DNA from: Sphingomonas sp. CCH9-E2
Lineage (GTDB): Bacteria; Pseudomonadota; Alphaproteobacteria; Sphingomonadales; Sphingomonadaceae
Direction of reading: 5' to 3'
DNA length: 14,056 nt
Assembly (NCBI RefSeq): GCF_001557215.1
Contig: NZ_LSJM01000439.1
Span: 1-14,056 of the forward strand
The position numbers were made by a program, and so were the translations under genes. Within the stretch, counting starts at the first letter, position 1. Every line of letters begins with the position of its first letter. Of this stretch, positions 1 through 6,038 are shown in pieces. Below the pieces are notes generated by a model, which saw only the letters and a program-made list of their open reading frames with translations, was not told the origin of the DNA and did no database searches.

Positions 1-4
1 CGAC

Positions 5-28
5 AAAATTCCGCCCCCTACGGGGCGG
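5..28 (-). terminator. Probable terminator of the left signalling operon
   Basis: Read on the minus strand, CCGCCCC (from 28 down to 22) pairs with GGGGCGG (17 to 11) over a 4-base loop and is followed by AATTTT. It lies about 65 bases past the stop codon of the stand-alone receiver gene. The T-tract is short and broken by AA, so the terminator may be weak. Confidence 0.5.
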
Positions 29-82
29 CCCCTCCACCACCGCCTGCGGCGGCGGTCCCCCTCCCCTGCTGTGCAGGGGAGG
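29..82. repeat. C-rich palindromic (REP-like) intergenic element
   Basis: Two hairpins lie in tandem. An imperfect one at 36-56 has 9-base arms with one mismatch and the loop TGC. A perfect one at 60-82 pairs CCTCCCCTGC with GCAGGGGAGG around TGT. C-rich tracts (CCCCTCC at 29-35 and CCCCCTCCCC at 57-66) flank the first hairpin. From memory, similar C-rich palindromes are scattered between genes in sphingomonad genomes, but only one copy is visible here. They may also help stop or protect the operon mRNA. Confidence 0.45.
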
Positions 83-91
83 AATTAAAGG

Positions 92-481
92 TCACAGGAT
101 CATATCGTCGCCGCTGCGCAGGGCGAGCACGCGGCCGATCGTGTCGAACAGCGCGTCCATCGCCACCGGCTTGAACAGCACTTCGTCCGCGCCCGCGGCG
201 AGGCAGCGTTCGCGCAGATCGACAGCGGTGTCTGCCGTCACCACGATGACGGGCAGTTCGGCCTTGGCGTCGCCGCGCGCGCGGATGCGTTCGATCGCCT
301 CGATCCCGTCCATGCCCGGCATACGCAGATCGACCAGGATCACGTCATAATCCCCGGCCTCGATCATGTTGAGGCCCGCCTGCGCGTGCTCGGCTTCGGC
401 CATCGTGGCGCCGGCGACATTGAGCATGTCGCGCACCACGCGGCGATTCATCGGATCGTCCTCGATGAAGAGGATGTTCAT
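92..481 (-). CDS. Stand-alone receiver-domain response regulator (DivK/CheY-like)
   Basis: This 129-residue protein is a single receiver (REC) domain with no output domain. All phosphorylation-site residues are visible: acidic pair D8/D9, phospho-acceptor D51 in VDLRMPGMDG, switch threonine T82 and lysine K104 in FKPV. It should accept a phosphoryl group from a histidine kinase and act by protein contact in the cytoplasm, as DivK and CheY do. It is the last gene of the minus-strand operon, with its start 62 bases after the hybrid kinase stop, so that kinase is the likely partner. The partner kinase's own C-terminal receiver is degenerate, which makes this separate receiver the more plausible phospho-acceptor. 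The ribosome site before ATG is weak, but the protein begins exactly at receiver strand 1. The target is unknown. Confidence 0.9.
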   Translation of the reverse strand: MNILFIEDDPMNRRVVRDMLNVAGATMAEAEHAQAGLNMIEAGDYDVILVDLRMPGMDGIEAIERIRARGDAKAELPVIVVTADTAVDLRERCLAAGADEVLFKPVAMDALFDTIGRVLALRSGDDMIL

Positions 482-543
482 TGCACGAGCATCCCATGGG
501 CGGCGGCGGTCTGGACCGGGGAAATCATAGGCGTGCTATCCAC

Positions 544-2970
544 CTAAGCCGCTTGCGATACAAGCGTCGTGCGACGGGATGTCGCACAAATTTCGTCGCG
601 CCCTGCCGTCAATGCCGCGACCAGCGCGGGTCCTTTCACGGGCTTAACGATGATTTGGTCGACACCGGTTTCAAGCAACCGCTGCTCGACGTCTGGCGCG
701 GGCGTGCTCCACAGCGCCGCAACGCGCGCTCCGACCGGTGCGGCGGCGGCAACTTCCTTAAGCTTTTCAACCGGATCGCCCTCGTCAGCCGCCAATGTCG
801 CCTCATCCGCCAGGATCAGCACGGGCGCGACATTTGCGGCGAGCGTCACGGCTTCGTCCAGCGCTGCGGCAAATTGCACCGTCGCGAAATGCGGGGTGAG
901 CAAGGTGCGCAGCATGCCGCGCACGATCGGGTTGCGGTCGAGCACGACCAGATGTTCGCCGTCCTTCGGCGCCTGGGCCGCCGAATCGGGCGCTTCGGCC
1001 AAGCGCAGCGGGAGATCGACGGTGAAGGTCGATCCCTCCCCCACCACGCTGGCTACGGTCACGCTGCCATCCAGCGCGTGCGACAGGTTGCGGACGATCG
1101 CCAGACCAAGGCCAGTGCCGCCGAACTGGCGCGTCGTCCCGGCATCGACCTGCTTGAAGGATTCGAACACTTCGTCGAGCTTGTCTGCAGGGATGCCGAT
1201 GCCCGTATCGCTGACGGCGAGCCGCAGCCGATCGCCCGCCGCCGTGACGGCGACCGACAGCGTTCCGTGCTCGGTAAACTTGACCGCATTGGACAACAGG
1301 TTGAACACGATCTGGCGCAAGCGGCCGGGGTCGGTTTCGATCCAGCGCGGCGTGTCGGCATAGCTGAGCGTGAAGTTAAGCCCCTTGCCGCGCGCCTGTT
1401 CCTCCCACATCCGGGTCACGTCGCGCAGCATCGTGTGCAGATCGGTTGCGGTGAGCTCGACCGTGAGATTGCCCGTCTCCATCTTCGCCACGTCGAGGAT
1501 GTCGTCGACCAGCGCGCGCATCGTCATCCCAGCGCCATGGACAATGTTGATGCGGTCGCGCGTCTCGGCCGGGACCGAGGCGTCGCGCAGCATGATCTGG
1601 GTCATGCCGAGGATGCCGTTGAGCGGGGTGCGGATTTCGTGGCTGGTCGTCGCGAGGAACTCAGTCTTGGCTTTGAGCGCCTTTTCGAGCGCGACATTGG
1701 TGTTTTCGAGGACTGCATTGGCTTCACGCACCTGGTTGCGGCTGCGACGGATCGTGAACAGGCCAATGCTGAGCAGCGTGACGATCAGCACCGATGCGCC
1801 GCCAAGGCCGATGAACAAGGTGCGCTGGAACTCGGCCTCGCGCCGCAATTCTTCCGCCTTGAAATTAGCGATGCGCAGTTCCTGGTTCGCATAATCGAAC
1901 CGGGCCGCCATCAGTGCGGTGCTGGTCGATGTGGCGAGTTCGAACGCCTCTTCGTTCAGCGCGCGCAGCCGTTCGAGATGCGCCAGCGCATCGCCATCGC
2001 GATCGAGCGCACGATAGATCGAATAGGCGGTGAAATGCGCGTCGCGCATCGCATAGGTCGTGTCGGCCAGATCGATGCCGTCGAATGCTCGCTCGATCAG
2101 CGTGCGTGCCAAAGCGCTCTTGCCTTGTAGCCGCGCGGATTCGGCGGCAACCGCGAGCAGGCGGGTTTCGCCCTGATGCGCCGGGTCGCGCTGGATGATG
2201 CCGGTCGCCTCCGCCAGTGCGGCATCGGCCTCGCGATAGCGTTTCTGATCGAGCAGCGCGCGCGCGATATTGACGAGAATATTGGGCAGCAGGTTGGTCG
2301 ATTTCTCGGCCTGTGCCACCGCCAGCGCCTTGCGATATTCCGCCTCGGCCTGGCGCGGCTCGTCGAGCTGAAGCAGCACGGCGCCGCGATTGTTCAGCAG
2401 GAACATCTGCAGCCGCGGATCTCCGGTATAGATTTCGGCCGCCTGTTTGAAATACTTGTCGGCGCTGCGCAGATCCTGAGCGCTGTTATAAAGCGTCCCG
2501 ATCAGCTGCAGCGCAATCGACTGGCTGCGCTTTTCGCCCAATTTGGCGAAGATATTGTGTGCTTCCTGAAGCGAGGCGAGCGCTTCGGCGTACCGCATCC
2601 GCGCTTCCTGCACCCCCGCGCGCGCGACCAGCAGATCGCCGCGCAGTTTCGTCGGAGCCTGGTCCGCGCTGATCAGGCGCAGGGCGCGCGCGATACGCGG
2701 GGCGGCGGCGTCGGGCTTCCGGATGCGGATCAGCGCCTCGCTCTGCAACCACAAGGCGGTTGCTTCGGCTGTGGCACGCGGGCCCAGTTCGGGGATCGCA
2801 ACTGCATGGCGCTGCGCCTGCTCGGCAGCAGCGAGTGCCGCTTGGGGGTCGCTGACCATCGCGCTCTTGGCGCTTTCGATCATCGCTTCCGTCGCACGCT
2901 GCTGCGCGGCGACGGGGGCGGCGAACGCCAGTGCGAGCCAACAGAGAAGGAGGGCAAGACCCCTCGACAT
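544..2970 (-). CDS. Hybrid histidine kinase with exported TPR sensor region and degenerate receiver
   Basis: This 808-residue inner-membrane sensor kinase opens with a signal peptide (about 1-22, ending VAAQ). A long alpha-helical, TPR-like region (about 30-345) follows, predicted to be periplasmic, then a coiled stretch and a single membrane helix (about 384-406). The cytoplasmic part has a HisKA domain with the H-box SHEIRTPLNG (H444), then an HATPase domain with N-box FNLLSNAVKF (N557, N561), G1 DTGIGIP (588-594) and G2 GGTGLGL (617-623). The C-terminal receiver (about 672-790) keeps a candidate D722 and K776 of VKPV. It has R679/N680 where the Mg-binding acidic pair should be, so it is probably poorly phosphorylated. 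The ATG overlaps the stop of the upstream EAL gene in TAATG, implying translational coupling. The TPR ligand cannot be deduced. Confidence 0.93.
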   Translation of the reverse strand: MSRGLALLLCWLALAFAAPVAAQQRATEAMIESAKSAMVSDPQAALAAAEQAQRHAVAIPELGPRATAEATALWLQSEALIRIRKPDAAAPRIARALRLISADQAPTKLRGDLLVARAGVQEARMRYAEALASLQEAHNIFAKLGEKRSQSIALQLIGTLYNSAQDLRSADKYFKQAAEIYTGDPRLQMFLLNNRGAVLLQLDEPRQAEAEYRKALAVAQAEKSTNLLPNILVNIARALLDQKRYREADAALAEATGIIQRDPAHQGETRLLAVAAESARLQGKSALARTLIERAFDGIDLADTTYAMRDAHFTAYSIYRALDRDGDALAHLERLRALNEEAFELATSTSTALMAARFDYANQELRIANFKAEELRREAEFQRTLFIGLGGASVLIVTLLSIGLFTIRRSRNQVREANAVLENTNVALEKALKAKTEFLATTSHEIRTPLNGILGMTQIMLRDASVPAETRDRINIVHGAGMTMRALVDDILDVAKMETGNLTVELTATDLHTMLRDVTRMWEEQARGKGLNFTLSYADTPRWIETDPGRLRQIVFNLLSNAVKFTEHGTLSVAVTAAGDRLRLAVSDTGIGIPADKLDEVFESFKQVDAGTTRQFGGTGLGLAIVRNLSHALDGSVTVASVVGEGSTFTVDLPLRLAEAPDSAAQAPKDGEHLVVLDRNPIVRGMLRTLLTPHFATVQFAAALDEAVTLAANVAPVLILADEATLAADEGDPVEKLKEVAAAAPVGARVAALWSTPAPDVEQRLLETGVDQIIVKPVKGPALVAALTAGRDEICATSRRTTLVSQAA

Positions 2971-4358
2971 TACCCGCTCTTGCGCCAGAAATTCTCGGTG
3001 CGCCCGAAGCTCGGGCGCAGGGTTGCGACCGATTTGAAGCCCTCTTCATCGAGATAGCGGACGAACGCGTCGAGCGCGATCGGGCGGCTGATCAGATAGC
3101 CCTGGACCATATCGCAGCCCATCACGCTGAGCAGTGCCAATGCGGCAGGCGTTTCGACGCCCTCGGCCGTGACTTCCATCTCCAGCGCATGCGCGAGATC
3201 GATGGTCGAACGAACGATCAGCGGATCGCGATTGCTGCTGGTCAGCTGCATCACGAACATCTTGTCGATCTTGAGCTCGGTCGCCGGAAGCTGTTTGAGA
3301 TAGGCCAGCGAGGACAGGCCCGCACCATAATCGTCAATCGCCAGCGGGATGCCGATCGCGGCAAAGCGTTGCAGATGGCGGATCGCACTGTCCGGGTCGC
3401 GGATCACCGCGGTCTCGGTGATTTCGAAGCCGACCTTGGCCCCGGACTCGCTGACGATGCGGCATGCCTCTTCGACGAATGCCTCGTCGGCCAGCAGCAC
3501 GCCCGAGATGTTGATGAACACCGGCATGTCATGGCCGTGCGCCAGCATTACCTGCTGGTCCGCAATCACCTGGCGCAGCGTCCACAGCGTCAGTCCGACT
3601 ATTTCCCCGCCATCCTCGGCCGCGTTGATGAACTCGCCAGGCAGGATCAGGCCGCGCACCGGATGGTGCCAGCGCACCAGCGCCTCCGCCCCGGTGACGG
3701 CTTCGCGGCGGACATTCACCTTGGGCTGATATTGCAGGAACAGCTGACCCGCAGCGATCGCGCGCGGCAATTCGCGAACAAGCGCTGCGCCGTCGAATGC
3801 AGCGTGGCTCTGCGACAGATCGATCGAGACGATGCCGGCATCGGTGCGCGCCTGTTCAAGCGCCGCTTCGGCGCCTTCGGTCAGCCGCACCTCATCGTCA
3901 TCGCCGAACGGCGCGACGGCAATCCCCCAGACGAGCTGGATCAGATGGCGCTCGCCGTCGAGATCGACCGAACGCGCGAAGCAGGCTGCCAGGCGTTCGA
4001 TCAACGCCCGCGCTGCAATCGGGCTTTCCGCTTCGAAGCTAAGTTCGATCAGCGACCGGCCGGCGGTCACGCTGCGCACGCCGGGTTCGAGGTCGCCCAT
4101 GCGATCGGCAAGGTCATGGACCAATGTGTCGGCGCGCGGTCGCCCGAGATGGCGGCGCAGCGACTGGAAATTGGCAATCTCGCACAAGGCCAGCACGCGC
4201 CAGCGGGTACAGGCAGGGCCGCCCGCGCCGCGCGCAACCGCCGTCCCGGATTGGAGGTCGGGCGCGTCGCTCTCGCCCTCGGCACCGTCATGCATGGCGA
4301 TACGCCCCGCCCCGAAAGGCGAACCGTGGAAACCGGCGGGGTCGAAACGGTCAGACAT
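2970..4358 (-). CDS. EAL-domain c-di-GMP phosphodiesterase with degenerate GGDEF domain
   Basis: This 462-residue protein is predicted to hydrolyse cyclic di-GMP to pGpG in the cytoplasm. Residues about 52-181 have the spacing and secondary-structure feel of a GGDEF domain, but no GGDEF motif is present (GRSLIEL at 100-106 sits near the expected place). Synthesis is therefore not expected. The EAL domain (about 195-440) has the full catalytic set: E225 in AEALVRW, N283 in FINIS, E312 in FEITET, D342/D343 in IDDYGAG, K363 in ELKID, E399/E402 in AEGVET and Q419 in VQGYL. No membrane segment is seen. It is the first gene of an operon with the TPR kinase and a lone receiver. The first ~45 residues are low complexity and no good ribosome site precedes the ATG, so the true start could be internal, for example M22. 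Confidence 0.93.
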   Translation of the reverse strand: MSDRFDPAGFHGSPFGAGRIAMHDGAEGESDAPDLQSGTAVARGAGGPACTRWRVLALCEIANFQSLRRHLGRPRADTLVHDLADRMGDLEPGVRSVTAGRSLIELSFEAESPIAARALIERLAACFARSVDLDGERHLIQLVWGIAVAPFGDDDEVRLTEGAEAALEQARTDAGIVSIDLSQSHAAFDGAALVRELPRAIAAGQLFLQYQPKVNVRREAVTGAEALVRWHHPVRGLILPGEFINAAEDGGEIVGLTLWTLRQVIADQQVMLAHGHDMPVFINISGVLLADEAFVEEACRIVSESGAKVGFEITETAVIRDPDSAIRHLQRFAAIGIPLAIDDYGAGLSSLAYLKQLPATELKIDKMFVMQLTSSNRDPLIVRSTIDLAHALEMEVTAEGVETPAALALLSVMGCDMVQGYLISRPIALDAFVRYLDEEGFKSVATLRPSFGRTENFWRKSG

Positions 4359-4421
4359 GCCGTCCGGCCTAACATCCAGTGCTGAAGGAAGTTTTAAGGA
4401 AGCCGCTGCGGCGCGATCACC

Positions 4422-4450
4422 GATTTAGGTAGTTTCCCCATACTCCCTAA
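4422..4450 (-). promoter_or_regulatory. Candidate promoter of the EAL/TPR-kinase operon
   Basis: On the minus strand TTAGGG (4450-4445) and TAAATC (4427-4422) are separated by 17 bases, a reasonable though imperfect sigma70-like pair. It would give a start near 4415 and a leader of about 57 bases before the EAL gene. The whole element coincides with the inverted repeat at 4425-4450, so a protein bound there would block or reshape this promoter. Confidence 0.35.
4425..4450. promoter_or_regulatory. Inverted repeat TTAGGtAGT-N8-ACTcCCTAA, probable operator
   Basis: The 9-base arms at 4425-4433 and 4442-4450 are complementary except at one position, around an 8-base centre (TTCCCCAT). The dyad lies in the divergent region between the EAL operon and a plus-strand transcript candidate. 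It ends 3 bases before a plus-strand -35-like TTGATT (4454-4459), a geometry used by LuxR/NarL-type activators. The binding protein is unknown and not encoded in this window. Confidence 0.45.
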
Positions 4451-4453
4451 CAA

Positions 4454-4480
4454 TTGATTCAGGATGAATTTTCAGATAAC
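4454..4480 (+). promoter_or_regulatory. Weak plus-strand promoter candidate next to the dyad
   Basis: TTGATT (4454-4459) and GATAAC (4475-4480) are 15 bases apart, shorter than the optimum, which would suit an activator-dependent promoter. A start near 4487 would yield a short RNA ending at the terminator at 4652-4687. Confidence 0.3.
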
Positions 4481-4520
4481 CAAAATGGGTGCGTTTCGTG
4501 CGCACAATGGGAGAAAACAC

Positions 4521-4574
4521 ATGTTTGCACTCTTTTTCCGGGACACCGGCGGCGAGACTCTGCGCCCCTGGTAA
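4521..4574 (+). CDS. Possible 17-residue peptide
   Basis: ATG at 4521 opens a 17-codon frame ending in TAA (MFALFFRDTGGETLRPW). It is preceded by GGGAG (4509-4513) at a 7-base spacing, a better ribosome site than several full-length genes here have. The N-terminus is hydrophobic and aromatic, the C-terminus polar and ending in Trp. It sits inside a putative short transcript that ends at 4687. It could be a leader peptide, a small membrane-associated peptide or chance. I recognise no family. Confidence 0.3.
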   Translation: MFALFFRDTGGETLRPW

Positions 4575-4651
4575 CCCTTTTCCGGCCCGGGCCGGCGGCG
4601 TGATGGATGGTCCTTCACCCTCGACCTGCCCGGGCTGATTTCCTAAATATT

Positions 4652-4687
4652 GGCCGCCATCCGATTGGGATTGCGGCCTTTATTTTT
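4652..4687 (+). terminator. Strong intrinsic terminator, orphan on the plus strand
   Basis: GGCCGC (4652-4657) pairs with GCGGCC (4673-4678). An inner ATCC/GGAT stem (4659-4662 with 4668-4671) extends the hairpin after one mismatch, and TTTATTTTT follows (4679-4687). The orientation is clearly plus. It lies about 210 bases before the SET gene, so it either ends a separate small RNA or attenuates transcription into that gene. Confidence 0.8.
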
Positions 4688-4734
4688 CTGATCCATTCTG
4701 GATACGAAACTTTTTTGCCCCCCTGCGGGCGATG

Positions 4735-4749
4735 TGTCGCCATGCGACA
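4735..4749. promoter_or_regulatory. Perfect inverted repeat TGTCGC-CAT-GCGACA
   Basis: Perfect 6-base arms surround a 3-base centre, about 150 bases upstream of the SET gene. The size and symmetry suit a dimeric regulator's operator. It has no T-tract and is too short to be a convincing terminator. It could also arise by chance in GC-rich DNA. Confidence 0.3.
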
Positions 4750-4770
4750 AATCCACAGCCGCCGCCGCTT

Positions 4771-4877
4771 GACTCCCCCGCTGCCGAGTAACGGCCACGC
4801 AAGCGCGAATCACCGCGACTCGTGGAGTCAGCGCGAGTCGCGCTTTGACGTGCGAGTCGGAACACGGTAAATGAATC
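4771..4877. promoter_or_regulatory. Cluster of seven GANTC (CcrM) methylation sites
   Basis: GANTC occurs at 4771, 4807, 4817, 4825, 4835, 4854 and 4873. Four successive intervals among sites 4817-4873 are close to 18-19 bases (4817, 4835, 4854, 4873). Nested inverted repeats include GACTC-GTG-GAGTC (4817-4829) and CGCGACTC/GAGTCGCG (4814-4821 with 4835-4842). In alphaproteobacteria CcrM methylates GANTC, and GcrA acts at promoters carrying methylated sites. The last two sites fall inside the candidate SET-gene promoter, so cell-cycle or methylation control is a reasonable inference. Confidence 0.55.
4845..4873 (+). promoter_or_regulatory. Candidate promoter of the membrane-SET gene
   Basis: TTGACG (4845-4850) is a good -35 match. 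TAAATG (4868-4873) is a weak -10 at 17-base spacing, which would start RNA near 4880 with a leader of about 16 bases holding AAGGGGG before the ATG. One GANTC site sits in the spacer and another overlaps the end of the -10. Confidence 0.4.
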
Positions 4878-4895
4878 GCTTCGCAAGGGGGTTTC

Positions 4896-6038
4896 ATGGC
4901 GGGCGATGTCTGGTTTTTGATCGCGATGAGCTTCAGCTTTGCCGCCTATGGCGCGTATCTGCTGGGCCTGCGTCGCGCGACCGTGCGCCCCAACCGCGCC
5001 TCCTGGCTGATCTGGAGCGCGTCGGCCGCTGCCGAAGCGCTGACCTATGCCGCCGTCAACCCGGGTTCACCGCAGGGCTGGGTATTCATCCTGTCCGCCA
5101 TCTGCTGCCTGATCGTCACCGCCTGCCTGTGGCGCGGATCGAACTGGGCGCCGCCGACGACGATCGAAGCTTTCTGCATGGCCGCGTGCCTGACCGCGCT
5201 GCTGATCTGGGTGGCGTTCCGCGAAGCCTATTGGGCACATATGCTGGTTGTCGCCGCAGTCCCGGTCAGCTTCTGGCCGACCTGGGTCAGCGTGTGGAAG
5301 GATCGCGGGGCCGAGCGCTCGCCCGCCTGGGGGCTTTGGACGATGGGCGACCTCGCCACCCTGCTGGTTGCAGCGCGCGCGGGCGGATCGGGGGCGGACG
5401 AATTCGCCTATATCTTCGTCGAGCTCGCCTGCCACGCCAGCATCTGGTTCATGATCGGGCTGGCGACGATCAACCCGCTGCGTTCGTTCGGCTGGGCGCG
5501 CGGCGGGCTGGTGGTGCTCGACCGCTATCGCCATCCGCGCAACCTGTTCACGGTCGGCGAGAACCATCTGGGCAAGGCGGTCTATGCCACCTGCCGCTTT
5601 GCCGAAGGGGCGGAGTTGATGCGCTTCACCGGCCGCCGCTTTCATGTCGACGACATCCCCAGCCTGATGCGGGGCAGCGACGACCGCTTCGTGCAGGTGA
5701 CGCCGGATCATTATATGGGTCCGTCGGGGCAGCTCGACGATCTGGTCAACCATAGCTGCGACCCCAATGCCGGGCTGCGCTTCACCGACGACGGAGTGAT
5801 CCTCGTCGCGCTGCGCGACATCGTGTCGGGCGAGGAGATCAGCTGGGATTATTCGACCACACTGGCACAATCCAACTGGCACATGATCTGCCAGTGCCGA
5901 TCGCCTGAGTGCCGCCGCGTGATCGGCAATTTCGATACGCTGAGCCCCGATCGGCAGGAGTTCTTCCGCGCCCGCAACCTCGTCGCGCCCTATTTGCGGC
6001 GCAAGGACGCGGTGCTGCCGGTGCGGCGGGCGGGTTAA
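4896..6038 (+). CDS. Multi-spanning membrane protein fused to a SET-domain lysine methyltransferase
   Basis: In this 380-residue protein about the first 195 residues carry roughly seven hydrophobic segments (near 4-24, 35-53, 61-79, 91-108, 112-130, 146-161 and 170-192). They include a VRPNRASWLIWS motif (30-41), as in a family of small bacterial membrane proteins of unknown function. From about 205 a SET domain follows, with NHSCDPN (285-291), GEEISWDYS (312-320, catalytic-type Tyr319) and a post-SET cysteine cluster CQCRSPEC (332-339). Those cysteines, with C288, could bind zinc. SET domains transfer methyl from S-adenosylmethionine to protein lysines; the substrate here is unknown. AAGGGGG stands 6 bases before the chosen ATG. 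The gene is monocistronic, and its TAA shares TTAA with the convergent neighbour's stop. The SET assignment is strong; the sensory or anchoring role of the membrane part is inferred. Confidence 0.9.
   Translation: MAGDVWFLIAMSFSFAAYGAYLLGLRRATVRPNRASWLIWSASAAAEALTYAAVNPGSPQGWVFILSAICCLIVTACLWRGSNWAPPTTIEAFCMAACLTALLIWVAFREAYWAHMLVVAAVPVSFWPTWVSVWKDRGAERSPAWGLWTMGDLATLLVAARAGGSGADEFAYIFVELACHASIWFMIGLATINPLRSFGWARGGLVVLDRYRHPRNLFTVGENHLGKAVYATCRFAEGAELMRFTGRRFHVDDIPSLMRGSDDRFVQVTPDHYMGPSGQLDDLVNHSCDPNAGLRFTDDGVILVALRDIVSGEEISWDYSTTLAQSNWHMICQCRSPECRRVIGNFDTLSPDRQEFFRARNLVAPYLRRKDAVLPVRRAG

Larger units (their letters stand above)
4487..4687 (+). ncRNA. Candidate short transcript (sRNA or leader mRNA) of about 200 nt
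   Basis: A strong intrinsic terminator on the plus strand at 4652-4687 has no annotated gene upstream of it on that strand, because the preceding gene runs the other way. The intervening DNA is structured. GTGCG and CGCAC can form a small hairpin at about 4491-4505. A perfect 14-base palindrome CCGGCCCGGGCCGG sits at 4582-4595. A second GCCCGGGC (4628-4635) can pair with the first as an alternative. A 17-codon ORF with a good ribosome site lies at 4521. The 5' end is inferred only. Confidence 0.35.

Noticed and set aside
481..2130. 549-codon plus-strand frame opposite the TPR hybrid kinase
   Set aside because: The opposite strand has all kinase boxes in order. This frame is rich in Arg, His and Gln with no domain and no ribosome site.
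2931..4385. 484-codon plus-strand frame opposite the EAL gene
   Set aside because: The real gene on the other strand has the complete EAL catalytic set; this frame shows only mirrored codon bias.
4507..4638. 43-codon ORF starting at ATG 4507
   Set aside because: It lacks a ribosome site and runs through the structured palindromes; the 17-codon frame at 4521 has the better-placed GGGAG.
4607..4897. 87-codon plus and 84-codon minus frames in the divergent region
   Set aside because: Both cross the terminator and inverted repeats, have no ribosome site and show no recognisable protein features.
4871..5755. 294-codon plus-strand frame overlapping the SET gene in another register
   Set aside because: The SET register has the domain motifs and the ribosome site; this one has neither.
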